A stretch of DNA of 64,000 nucleotides from Neospora caninum Liverpool (taxonomy: Eukaryota; Apicomplexa; Conoidasida; Eucoccidiorida; Sarcocystidae): positions 6,124,839 to 6,188,838 of the forward strand of contig NC_018395.1 of the NCBI RefSeq assembly GCF_000208865.1, in the 5' to 3' direction. Shown here piece by piece: positions 48,030 through 59,810 of this stretch; the first letter of the stretch is position 1; every line of letters starts with the position of its first letter. The position numbers and the translations under genes were made by a program. The notes below the pieces were generated by a model. The model had not been told where the DNA came from and did not search any database. It was given only the letters and a program-made list of their open reading frames with translations.

Positions 48030-51000
48030 GGTAGGGGTAAGCATGGTTGCGAGACTGCGTACGCCTGACGGGGTGTCGATGTGTTCTTCAGATTTTGACC
48101 CAGCTTCGCGACGCGTGGCTGCACGATAGCCGGGTGAAGGCCCTGCAGGCGAAGAACAATATCTTTGTTTTTTCGAACATTCAACTGGAGTCCTACATTC
48201 GCAGCGTGCAGGCGAACCAGCAGTTGACCACAGTGAAGATGCGTTTAGCGGCTGCTCAGCACCAAGAAGGGGAGTCCTCGCGCCTAGATGCGGCGGAGTC
48301 GCGTCATCCTTCGTCCTCGTCCTCGTCTGTTCCTTCTTTTTCTGAGCCGGGGATTCGTCTCCCGTTGCCTGCATTGCCCAGCGTCGTCGGCCGTGGGGGG
48401 AAAGTCGATATTAAAGGGGAGTGTTTGAGTCCAGACACGTCTCCTGCGTCCTCACGGCCGCGCCCCGCGGTTTCGTCTGTTCGCGCTCGGCCTCTCCACC
48501 TCTTTTCAGGAGGCAGGGAAGTAGAGGCGGTCGGTCGAGGCGGCCAGGCGCTGGCGGCGGAGTGGACGTCTCTCTCAGGCGCCCTGTCTGGTGCAGCGAC
48601 CAAGCCGGCGGCGCGGGGCACCGCTGTTTCCGCCTCAGAGGACCGCGCGTTTGCTCTCGATGGCGGTCTGAAGCTGCCGAAACAAAAAGGATTCGTGAAT
48701 GATTTAACTCGGCTGGCGAGGCCTCTAGACGCCCCGCGAGAAGCCGCCGTCCTAACTCCGTCCGAGCTGCTCGCCTCGGCCACAAAGGCGGCCAGACAGG
48801 TCGGTGCTGGGAGGGCGGGCTCGCCGGCGCAGAGAGGGGACGGAAGAGATCTGTGGACCAAGTTGAAAGAGGAGGAAGAAGGCCGCCGCCAGAGAATCCG
48901 CGAGAAGCGGAGGACGGGGAGGTGTCTCCGGGAGGACGAACGAGAAGAAGACGACGACGTCATCGTCACGGGGTCCGGAGAGAGTAAGCAGCGAAGCTGG
49001 GAGAGGAACACAAGAAAGTCAAATGATAGCGGAGAGGAGGCACGTGGAGTTTCCATCGAACACAGGATCTGAAAGGCGTAGCGCAGACTGAACAGAGAAT
49101 CCCATAAAAAGCACCGAGTGTTGAACATCCTGCTCGCGTTTTTCGGGCGCGCAGGCGACGACTCGAAACCTCGGAGACATTCGCAGCGCACTGTGGACAT
49201 CTGTGGGTGTGTCGTCCAGAGACACACAACCAGTATCGGTTGGACGGTTCTGAAGTGAAACAAGGGAAAAGCGTTGGAAGTCATCTTTAGTGAAGTCGTC
49301 TCTGTGTCAGGCGCGCACGTTTTGCCTCGCGCGTCTCATGTAGAGCTGTATGATTTCCTGTCTCTTCCACCCTTCCCTCTCCCTCATCCTCGCCTTCGGG
49401 GTTTCTTGTCCTGTCTTCCTGCCTGATTCCACACAGAGCAGCACATCGCGCTCCTGGACGACCGGGAGATCTTCGGCGACGCATTCTTCGACTCCAGTTT
49501 CGAGAGCTCGCCGTCGGGCGGTGCGCCAGGCGACGGCAGGAAGGCCACCCCCGGGACGGAGCCTCTCCGTCGCCCAGCGGCCGACCCCGTCTGTCTCCTG
49601 GAGGCCGACGAGCACGAACGGCAGCCGAGGCGGGGGCGACGGGCGCCTGCTGCCGTGACGGGGGAAGCCCAGGAGGCAGTGGCAGTTGCCGAAGAGACTC
49701 ACGAGACAGCTCGGGTTCCCAGAGGCCCTCACGGAGAAGTCGTGACCGTTGAAGACGAAAGCGACGAGTTTGACGATTGCATTGTTGACACCAGTGACGA
49801 GATTAGTCGTGCACCGCAAACGCCTTCCTCTCCGTGTCTCGCTGCTGCTTCCTCCGCGTCCACTTCTCTGCCTGCGGCGACGCCGGTATCCCCCACGGGA
49901 CGCTCCGGCTCTTCTGCGGCTTCAGTGCCTTCTACGTTGCCTCGACCAGGCGACGCTGCCGGTCCAGCGTCCGGTTCAGATCTCCTCAGCCATGACACTC
50001 AGGCAGCAGAGCGAGGCGAGGGAAGAACACGCGAGGAAGAACGCAGAGAGCAAGAAGGCGTCGCAAGGAATCCAGGGCCAGAGGCTCAGGCGGCGGCACA
50101 AACTCAGGACCCGCCTGTGAGGCGGCCGCGATGGGTGAGGAGACGTGGATTCGGGCGGACTCCAATCAGCAGAGCACCGCCTTCCTCTTCACCCGCGCCT
50201 TCTGGGCAAGTGCCCGAGGATGCCGATTCGTCTGCTGAGTCGAAGATGTGTTCCGTTTCGTCGTCATCCGCAGGATATTCGTCTGTGTCTCCGTCGCCCG
50301 TCTCCTCCCCTTCCGCGGGTTCTTGCGCCTCTTCGTCCTGCTCTTCTCGCCCTTCGGCGCCTGCCGCACTGGGGATGGTGCCTGCTGGTGACGCGGTCCG
50401 GTCTCCGGGGAATCCCGGGCGGCGTTCCGAGGACGACCGCCTGTCCCAGGGAAGAGAAACGCGCAGGCGTTCGTTTGAAGGGAACCGGCGAGAGCGGCAA
50501 AACAGAGCTCCGTGTTGCGCTTCGCCAGAGAAAGAGACCGTCGGACGTCGCTCGAGAACCCAGGATTCATCGGGTCTCGGCCACACTGCGGCAGCTTGTG
50601 CGGACCCGCCGTCGCTTGGCGAGACCAGTGTAGGACACCGTCGCAGTGGTACGCTTTTGAAAAGCTCTCCGGGTCAGTGCACGCCACGGCCACGCCGCGC
50701 GGACGCAAACACGAGGCGGTCCAGCGGGGGCGTAGCGCAGAGCGAGAAAGGAGACACCGCTTCCTCGTCTCCTCCGCTCGTTGTGGAGCGCGAGTCGGCG
50801 GCCGCTGCCGGGAGTGCGGGGAAGGAGACTGACCGACAGACGAAGGACGAGAAGAAGGAAGTGGGAGCGGACACTGCAGAAGACCTCGTCGACAAACTTC
50901 TCGCAGAATTAGGCACTGTCTCGTTTCCACAGGAAGCGGGGCACCGTGCGTTCGGGGGAGCAGAGGGGCGCTGGAGCCGTGCGCGGGACGGGGGAGACAC

Positions 51001-54000
51001 CGAGAAGGACGACAGAGAGGGAAGGAAGAGAAGGCAAGAGGAAGAAGGCGAGTTCATGCAACTCTGGCTCGCCGTGTTTCCTCAGCTCAAGGAGCATTTG
51101 CCGGAGGACCAGCGCAAAGGCCATGACAGCAAGAAGCCCGAGCAGTCCGGGAAACTGGGCAGTCTGTCTGATGACTCAGCGGACGAAATAGGTGCCGAGT
51201 TGAAAGACGACGGTGCGGCGGCGATTGAGGAGAGAGAACGGGACACAGACGGGCTGCGCGTCTGGGACGGTCTCTTCTTCGACACAGAAGCAGGAGTCTC
51301 CCCTGGGAGGGCTGCGAGAGAACGCCACGAAACCGAAGAACTCCCTTCGAGTGTCGAGAGAGAACAACGCGCAAAGTCAGTAGAAGCAGAAATGCGAACG
51401 CATGCCGGACGCGCACAAGGACACCCCAAGCAGACAGAGGGAGAGCCGAAAGGGGAACCAAAGAGGGGAGGCGCAGCTGGAGCTTCTCAAGGTCTCCAGC
51501 CCCGGCTGCCGTCTTCGCCCGTTTTCCCCACAGGGCCTGAGATGATCGACGAGCTGTCAACGCCTCCTCCGGCCTCTCGCTCGTCTCAGTCGGCTTTGAT
51601 GACGATGGGCGGAAGCAGTGCGGACGAACAACTGCGGGAGAAACTGGAGGAGGAGAAGCTCCTGCTTCTTCAACAAGCGGGCATGCTTCAACAGCAAACA
51701 GGAAATGTCACAGAACGCATGAAGGACCAGGTAATGCGTGGGTGGAAGACTCCTGAGTTTGTGTGTGTGTGTGTGTGTGATAATATGGACAGGCAAGCTC
51801 CAGGGGCGCTGTGCTGCTGTTAAAAACAGCGATTGATTAGGCAAGACGGTATTTGCGTGTGGCACATACCTCGCCGATGTCGGTTTGATGTCTAGAGAAA
51901 CGACGCGCGACCGGCAGGCGTGCGTCACGTGTTGTCCTTTAGTTCTGTGATGCCTACGTCGCGTCTTCAGCTTCTTTTGGGGCTGAGACTCTCATGTTCA
52001 TAGCACCCGTTACTCGTCATGATTTCCGGTTCGTCGCAGGCTATTGAGTGAAAGAGTCTGCGACCACGCCGTCGTATTTGCCTCGAAAGCATGCAGGTGC
52101 TGACGCCCAGTCCCTTGTTTTTCCTTCAGGTCGTGGCTCTGCTTCGCGCCTTCGGAGTCCCCTTCGTCACCGCCCCCGGTGAAGCAGAAGCAACTGCAGC
52201 GTATTTCACCGCACAAAACCTGGCCGATGCTGGTAGGCCAGGCGTGTCGACTGTCACGCTTTCAGAGCCGGGACTTCACCGAGGGTCGCCAGTGAGAGCG
52301 CAAAACGCGCATCTGAAGACTCTTGGCCCTCGGGGTTCGAGTTGGTTAAGCCTTTTCTCGCTCCACAGTGTGGATTGTTCACGGCAGTTGAGAGCCCCTG
52401 TGGTGCACAGGGTTCTGCTGGTTTTTGCACGGCTCCTTGCATTCTATGAGGGGCTGTGCACATGAGGCGAGGAAGGTTCTTGGCGCATAAAAAAGTAGCG
52501 GAATACTGTTGTGAATGGTCGACGCTACCTGTGTGTGGGTGTGACCTGTGGCCTTGGGGCTTCTCGCCTGTCACCTGTCTTTGCAGTGATATCTGATGAC
52601 AGCGACGCACTTGTCTTTGGCGCGCGCGAGATCTATCGGAATTTCTTCGAGAACAAGAAGAGCGTCGAAATGTACGAAGCGAGTTTCATCGCTCACAAAC
52701 TGGGCCTTGACCAACAGCAGCTCATTCTTCTTGCTATGCTTCTAGGTAAGAAAAGGAGGACACGACGGAACGGACTTGATTCGCAGCACCTGGTCAGATC
52801 GCAGACAGCTCAATGCTTTCAGGCGGGGGCGTTTGGTTTCTCCGCGTCGATCAAGACGCTTGCGAATGAAAGTGGCCACTGCGAATGAAACTCCGCCGCG
52901 AATGACCATTCACACCTGGCAATGAGTTGCGTCCGTCGCAGCTTGACTCCGGCGAAGAAGGTGGACGGAGCTTGCTTTCTTGCTTCCAGTCAGGCGAAAG
53001 GCTCTTCTCGTCAAAGTGCTCGAAAAGCAAAAGCACTTGTCGACTCGCGGCCTGCATCTTCGCACTGTCTCCGGGTGATATGTCCCTTCACAGACTGCTG
53101 TCGCTGTTCGCCCTGTTTCGTTTTAGGCCCCGTTTCCACTCTCTGCATCTCATTCTGTCCCTGTTCATTCTCTCTGCTCATTTCGTTGTTTTTGTCTTCG
53201 CTCTCTGCCGCGCCTCATGCAGGATGCGATTACACCCTTGGCGTTAAGGGTATAGGCATCGTGAATGCCGTAGAGGTTCTTCGCGCGTACCCTTCTCTGG
53301 ATGCACTGCGTGCATTTCGTGCCTGGGCAGAAGCACCTTGGACTTTAGGCATAGAGGCAGCCGATTCTGCAGAAGTTCGAAAGTATAAAGAGGCGCACAA
53401 AAACTATCGGCTTCAGTGGTTGTTCCCTCACGACTTCCCTTCTCCCGAAGTCTTCGACGCGTTTGAATCCCCTCTCGTTGATCGGTCGAGGGAGCCGTTC
53501 TCGTGGGCTGTGCCCGACGTAGAAGCAATTGTCTCGATTATGACCCATGCTGGGGGACTGCGACGGAGCGAAGTGCTGGACTGCCTGCTTCCCGCTGTGA
53601 AACGCTATACAGCGGCGCATGCGTTTCAGCGGCAGACGAGGATCACGGCTTTTCTCCCCTTTGTTGAAAGGAATAACAAAGCCGCGTCATCTGCGGGGGC
53701 TAATCAAGAAGGCAGGACGGGCGAAAACCTTGCTTATGCCACCCTTGCAAAAGCAGCAGAGGCCGCCGAAGCTGCGGAGTCCAAGAGAAAAACGGGCAAG
53801 AGAAGGAACGGTGACACGAAAAGCGGAAGAGGAGACGAGGCGCCTCTGGATGACACACAAGTTAGGCAGGGAGACGGGGAAGAAGAACGGGAGACACAGC
53901 TGGAAAGTGTTGCAGTGTGGCAAGAGAGAGAAGAGAGAAGAATGCGACACGACCAAGCATTTACCGAATGCAGCGCAGAGGCGCAGCGTCAGGACGATGA

Positions 54001-54634
54001 AGACGCGGTGGGCATTATTCGCAGCGAGAGAATGCTGAGGGCAGTATCTGTGTTGGGGCAGCGGCGCATGAAGGGACAGCAGACCACCGCAGCGAGCGGA
54101 CTGACGGAAGAGGAAGCAAAGGGAAAGGAAAAAACGGTGTCAGGTGAAGACGGCCGCATTAGTAAGTGTAGAGCTGGTCGAAGGCAGCCGGGGGCGGAGC
54201 TGGATGGTCAGGCAAAAACACAAGTAAGAAGGCCGCAACGGAAGGCTCAAGGAGAGAAATGTTCGAGGGCAAGTCTACCCCCTCGCAGCCGTCGACGGCA
54301 GGCGGGTCCGATAGAGCGACGACCTGACGCGGCAGCTGCGCTCACTGAGGGTTCTTGTGCAGACGGCGCAGGACGGGAGAAAGACAGAAAATCTGGGGAT
54401 ACGCAAATGGCGGAATCTGTCCGAGACACTGCTTCCGTCGACTCTGATCACGAGAAAATAGAGGGGAATGACAAGAAGAGAATGAGACACGGATCACCCT
54501 GCGGTGTTGGGATGTCCGATCTACGCGAGGAGGACGCCGCATTACTTGCTACCATGCTGCAGGAGCTGGATGCGGACGCTCACCTCGAGACTGTGGCTGC
54601 TGCCGCCGAAGCTGAGTTGGAGAACAGCCTATAG
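44190..54634 (+). CDS. XPG/RAD2-family structure-specific endonuclease (nucleotide excision repair)
   Basis: Eleven exons close exactly in phase: 44190-44300, 44669-44748, 45155-45235, 45936-46505, 46609-46784, 47419-47516, 48092-48983, 49437-51730, 52130-52232, 52587-52745, 53223-54634, giving 1991 residues (human XPG is 1186). XPG cuts the damaged strand 3' of a lesion within the TFIIH complex. The N-domain is at residues 1-100: [14 protein letters not shown], the VDAAIWL metal-binding Asp, and [18 protein letters not shown]. Exon 6 to 7 has [20 protein letters not shown], a segment typical of XPG spacers. The I-domain is at about 1435-1620: [28 protein letters not shown], and the helix-hairpin [13 protein letters not shown]. 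After it, [10 protein letters not shown] near residue 1660 resembles the XPG PCNA-binding box. The spacer of more than 1,100 residues separates it from FEN1 and EXO1 and makes XPG/RAD2 the best call. The C-terminus is charged and low in complexity. Confidence 0.93.
47011..47040. repeat. Tandem duplication of a 15-nt AT-rich unit
   Basis: Two perfect copies of ATCTATTTATATACA lie back to back in intron 5 of the XPG gene, followed by a decayed third unit. Confidence 0.85.
47997..48026. repeat. (AT)n microsatellite in XPG intron 6
   Basis: About 15 AT dinucleotides just before an ATTCAG sequence, some 66 bases upstream of the exon at 48092. It is simple sequence. Confidence 0.9.
51763..51779. 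repeat. (GT)n microsatellite next to an XPG splice donor
   Basis: A short run of TG dinucleotides starts about 32 bases after the donor of exon 49437-51730. Confidence 0.85.
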
Positions 54635-55740
54635 TGGACATCGTTCTGTTTGGAGGATAGATATTTGCAGGGTTGATAATGAAGCCTAAAGATAGCCAGT
54701 TATCATTCTGCCTGCAGTCTCCACTGAAGAATGGAAAGCGTGGCCATCACCGCCTCGTAACCGACTGAAGCACGTAACTCAGGAGAACCATACATGGTTC
54801 CCTTTTTGCATGTGCGGCCGTGAAAAAGGTGGATACATGAGAGCGATGCGCACGATACAGGCGCGTCCATGGTAGCACAGATGACAGTGCAACGAATTCG
54901 ACAACGTGCAAGTCTGTTGCTCACTTCCAAGGCAAACGCGTACGACAGCCTGAATCTTCTTTGTGTGGTTCCTCGATCTAATATCTGCTGTGTACAACTA
55001 ATACGGTCAAATAGAAGCTGAGGCTTTGCCGTCTTCGAAATGCCGTAACCAACTACCTACTATTGTATGCCGGGCTTTCCATGGGTACACCCGGAAAGAA
55101 CAGAACACGTATGCGTAGATTCTCCTGCGTACCTCCAGCCAACCCTCCGTGCTGTAGGCAGAATCGCTGGGGCACTGTAGACAACAATGTTCGGCCGAAG
55201 CAATGTACAGAGCGGTGTTCGGTTCGGCATTCGGTCACTCCGTTTACTGGAACCAGCGTCTGTACGAGATATTGCAACTATATTGAGGATACGAGGTATG
55301 CTGGCGCACCCTGAAAGAAAGGGCAAGGAGTCAGGCATTTCTCTGTACATGGGTAACACCATCGTCACACAGAACCTCTGGGCTAACTGAGCATTAACGA
55401 TCTTTCTCCAAAACGTCTAACCCAGTTATAAACAGGAACATGACAGTACAGTTTGTCTTCTGTGGCTGTAGAGGCGAAATTCTCTATTTCATTTGTCAAG
55501 CTGCAGTGTGGCACACCACAATGACGACTATCGGTTGCACAGCGAGGCACGGTAACGCATACAGTTCCACTCTAGGTACACGGCTGTTGAGGCCGGCAGT
55601 CCAGTTTGGCGACTGTGGATTACCTCTACAGAAACAGCCGCCACGGCATCTATTGTTCCTCAGTGCATCAGAACTGTGACCTTGCAGAGAACGAAAAACG
55701 GGTAAGGGAGTTGATCACACAGCACAGGAAAATAGAAAGT
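54635..55740. other. Intergenic, about 1.1 kb
   Basis: The 3' flank of the XPG gene up to the first tRNA gene. Only short ORFs occur, without domains. Confidence 0.6.
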
Positions 55741-55812
55741 TCCCACGCCGGGACTCGAACCCGGGTCGCCCGGGTGAAAGCCGGGTATCCTAACCACCTA
55801 GACTACATGGGA
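55741..55812 (-). tRNA. tRNA-Glu (anticodon UUC), copy 1
   Basis: Read on the minus strand, the 72-nt sequence folds as a cloverleaf. The acceptor stem TCCCATG pairs with CGTGGGA. The D arm contains the A box (TAGTCTAGGTGG). The anticodon stem CCCGG/CCGGG encloses the loop CTTTCAC with anticodon TTC, which reads GAA/GAG as glutamate. The T arm has GGTTCGAGTCC (B box). No intron and no encoded CCA. Downstream on the minus strand a TTTT occurs within about 12 bases (ACTTTCTATTTTCC), suitable as a polymerase III terminator. Confidence 0.97.
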
Positions 55813-56704
55813 TGCGCCGTTGCATCAATCGCAGCCGCTTGTATGGTGGAGAATGTTCCAGATTCATTTTTCTGTGTTAATTGCTGTTCCGGCTCTCAAG
55901 TCTTGAGTAAGTTGTCTCAGGAACACCATGGAAAATGAAAAGGCCGTTAAAAATGGGAAATACTGGCGATGGGGTCCCTGCCTGGCGCAATCTCACTCAA
56001 GGGGGTAAAGGCCAGAGCTACAAATACTGTCCATGAGCGGGGTTCCTAAACTGCCCCATCATTGACTTCCACCGAGAGGTAGTACTGTAAGCGCGCTCCA
56101 AGCTATTCGATGCTCGACCACTCGGCACGTGGTCCAGCGAACCAAGCATACGACTGATTACAGATAAACTCCAAATTAAGGGCGAGAGCGTCTCGTAAAT
56201 CTCGTAGTTGCAGCCATGCTTGTGCAAAGAAGCTGTTTCGTTCTGAACAACACTAGATGTGGCTTGATCTCACAACCGTAGTGCAACTTGGACACCCTTC
56301 CAGCTATTCGGTCATTGGCTGATGGCCACTCACTGTCCTGTTGACAGCGGAGTCGTAATACTTCCTAAACAACGGCCGGAATGTGTGGCCGTGTGATCTA
56401 CACTGGCAAACACCAGTGCTCGAATGTTTAAGGATAGCCGAGAGAACGCGAAGTACGTATGCGGAGAGTGAACGTCAGCGGGAGCCAAATAAAACGGGAT
56501 GTGTTTCATTATCTGGTTTGTTATCCCTCAACACGTCCAATCAACACCGTCCAAATTGCACTTTACACGTCAACGCTCCCTGATGTCGAGAGCGCGCGAA
56601 GAGCTTGAGACTCATGCAGGGTGAAAGGTTGACTCACCCCAGTGTGCGGATGAGTGTCCGATCGTCACCGCCAGAGAACTACGCGAATTAAAGTATATAC
56701 GTTT
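55813..56704. other. Spacer between the two tRNA-Glu genes
   Basis: About 0.9 kb without a supported gene. The sequence adjoining the two tRNA copies is not similar, so the duplicated unit is little longer than the tRNA itself. Confidence 0.6.
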
Positions 56705-56776
56705 TCCCACGCCGGGACTCGAACCCGGGTCGCCCGGGTGAAAGCCGGGTATCCTAACCACCTAGACTACATGGGA
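56705..56776 (-). tRNA. tRNA-Glu (anticodon UUC), copy 2
   Basis: Identical over all 72 nt to the copy at 55741-55812 and in the same orientation, 964 bases away. All arms and both internal promoter boxes are intact. The immediate 3' flank on the minus strand (AAACGTATATACTTTAATTC) has only a TTT run, so the terminator is weaker or further away than for copy 1. Confidence 0.96.
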
Positions 56777-59700
56777 TGGGGGATGCTGTTCCTAAAGTCG
56801 CAGAGTCAAACGCTCGAATTCAGGCATCTGGAAAAGCAAAAACAAAACGCCGAAGACACTTACCGCTGGCGCTCGAGAATAGTCCCTGTTAGGGATCTTG
56901 TGCTACGCTTCGAAAGACTATACACGGCAGTGAGCATCGGGAGGACGTGGCAGAGCACTGGGGGGCAACACCAATTCGGGCAGGTTCGTTTTTTCTGAAG
57001 GTTCATCCTTGATCAGGACAGCAAAGATCTTCAGACCCGAACAAGGAAATCAGGCTGCTGCAACGAGCACCGTACACAGATTCTAGCGCGGGTGTCTTCC
57101 TGAAGCTTTTGCTACCAGCTGCTGCCAGCGTCGCGGTACATCTCCCAGCAGGTCTCCAGCTTTTGAAGTTACCGCTCTGTTAATCCCTCATTTCACCGGT
57201 GACTTGCTACTTGCGTGGCCAGTTGCCCCTAAGTACGCCACCATGCAGTACTTTCGTAACACGCATCTGATCCTGCCAAATTTGACATCACCTAACGCTG
57301 TCCTTGAACTACCTTCAGGTGACTTTGTGTCGCACGTTGGTATAAGTTTCTATGCATGTTCACAAAAGTTTGGGAAGCGGTTTGGAAAGACGGGTCCGCA
57401 GCTGTCACACGACGAGAACAAGCGTATCCAGCGATAGCTCGTGAGTTGTCCAACTGGAGAGCAGCACTCAAGCTATCACAGCGTCCTAGTAGGACACAGA
57501 AGCTAATGGGAGGAGGGGCCAAAACAAAAATCATACAGTCGCACTGGCTAGACACCCCGGCGATTCACGATGCGCGTAACGAGCAAGGCATATTTTGCAA
57601 AGAGGAAGGCCAGATAAGAGTACATTCTACACTACAGCAAATCTAGAAAAGATCACTGGTGAACAAACAGCAGTAAACGTCATTTCCCGCATTCATATAT
57701 GAAGATGCAGCGATTCTTGTACGGAATATAAATTTAGCCACTGTTTGAGGCCAGCAACGCAGCAGGTGGTTTACGAGTGGAAGACCCTTGCAGCGTCGTT
57801 TTTTTTCCGTGTGTGAGCTCAACCATAACCATGGAAAGCGCATTTTTTCTTTCGAAAAAAAGTGCATCCTTATTCCAGCAGCGAGATAACACCGCATTAC
57901 CTTTACCATCACACTGCACAACGGCGTTTTCCTGCGCGAGTCGGATCATCTTCAAAGACAATAAATGATTAGAACTCCTACACAATTGCAAACACTGCTC
58001 ATCGCTATTACAGAGGAGGGGGACGGCATCTGTCAACATGTGTCATCCGTGCCATGTGAACTGTAGTAGAGTCTGATATCGGGTCTGTCTTCCATAACGG
58101 CAGTTTCGCCGATAAAGGTAAACTGCATGTATCCGCCAGAACCTTTATTGCTGGGCAAGGTTTTTACAGCTACCTGTTTCTACTGCACTTTCATTCGAAA
58201 CTGGCTAACGACGCCTCCAGCAGTTGTGGCATGTCTGGCGACTGCCACGCGCCTCTACCTGATGTGTTGTTTGAAAACAGTGGAGCGCTCCGGAAATCGT
58301 ACAGAACAGGAAAGAAAAACACTGTTTTTTCCCACTACACAGGCTATCTCAGGAGAGAAGTATCCTCGAGGGCGGAAGCAATATCAGACTCCTCTTCAAC
58401 CCGCATTGGCATAAATACACGGTTACCACGAAGACAGCAGCAAATTTTGCCACTCGGAGAAAGTCACGGCCCCGTGCTACTGCGGTATAAAAGAGAGCAA
58501 CGGGATTCAGCCATTGCTTAGAGGGCAAAGGCGTTCTCAATCGTCTTCCATGTCACACGTGGCGTCCGTGTGCGATTTGCGCAATCAGGAGGGGAAATCT
58601 AGGCCTTCCGAGCTGGTAAACCTACCTCGAGTAGAATTGATCATTCGCTGCCGTCCAGTAGAGCGGCACTCCGAAAATCAAATTCAATGGTGTGTAATGG
58701 AGAGCTAGAGACAACACACTCACCACCCTGTTTTGCACTAGAAAAGGGCGGAGCCTAAACCTTGCAGCAGCATATTTGCGCCTCGTAGTGTCGTCGTCCC
58801 CATTCTGTTGGCGGTTGAAGTGGATCTGCGCGGCTGGTTCTCAAGACAGCGGCAAACGACCTCTCCTCCGCCCAAAAAGGCAGAAGCATCCCCCACTTGG
58901 ATCCAAAGAGTCACAAGGCACAAATACGTGTTACCACGAAGACCGCTGTTGTCTAAGGGGTTCCTGAAATATGCAGGACACAATTTGGACGCTCCCGGTC
59001 GATCGGATGAAGAGTTCAGCAACGGGTCTCTGTTGCACTGTGCAGAGCCACGGTGGCTGACACAATCCCTGCAGTGAGCAAATCTCCCTCGTCATCGCTG
59101 CGGTTTGCGCGCGTCCACAGAAAACCGTACCCTCTTACCAAGCTACCGGAAAAAAAATTTAGGCTGCAAAACCCTCAAGACTCCACGGAAGGCTTACACA
59201 CCTTAAGGCGAGAGCTGGGAAACTGTCGTCCTGTATCACGCCCCCGAGTCTTCCAGCGCTGGGGTCTCCTTTTCGTCGGCGCCCCCCCTTTTCCCCTGGA
59301 GGCATCTTCGTTTCATTTTTTCAAGCTTGGTCAAGAATCCAAAATACAGACATCGAAATATTTTCATTGCCACTTCTCCCTTTTCTTTTCACTCGGTGAT
59401 GATGTGCTCAAGTGTCGAAAGTCCCTACATCCGCATGCCTGTTGGTTTCGTTTTTTGCGTCTGCGGCCTCAACACAGTGTCATTCAGGACCCGACAAAGA
59501 CGCCACGGCAATACGTCTCAAGCTTGTGCAGTTCACTCGTTCTCCATTTTCGAGCCTCTCTCCTGGGCAAGTGTGCTTTTCGGTCAGTTGGTTGCAGTAT
59601 CAAAGTTTGCAGCCGTAGAATTTCCGCCGGATCAGTAGTGCTTTGAACCCGCCTGGCGGCCTCCCAGCTGTTTTCTGGCTATTGCCAAGCGAGCTGTGGT

Positions 59701-59810
59701 GCCTGCCTCTCCTTCCACAGGGATGCATGCATCATGCAACAACGTCAATCTCCAGTTTCTGCACACGCTATCGGCATTCCGTAACAGCTGCCTGCGCCGA
59801 CTCTGTCTGA
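56777..59810. other. Intergenic or 5' region, about 3 kb
   Basis: The stretch lies upstream of the coiled-coil protein gene. The plus-strand open frame 59053-59646 begins with GTG and could be untranslated leader or include a first exon. I could not connect it to the main exon by phase. No RNA gene is seen beyond the two tRNAs. Confidence 0.45.

Noticed and set aside
47152..48129. 325-codon plus-strand ORF inside the XPG gene
   Set aside because: It runs through introns, including the AT microsatellite. The real exons here are 47419-47516 and 48092 onward in frames that fit the XPG protein.
50166..50930. 254-codon minus-strand ORF opposite the large XPG exon
   Set aside because: It is an antisense shadow of a Ser/Arg-rich coding exon, with no signal of its own.
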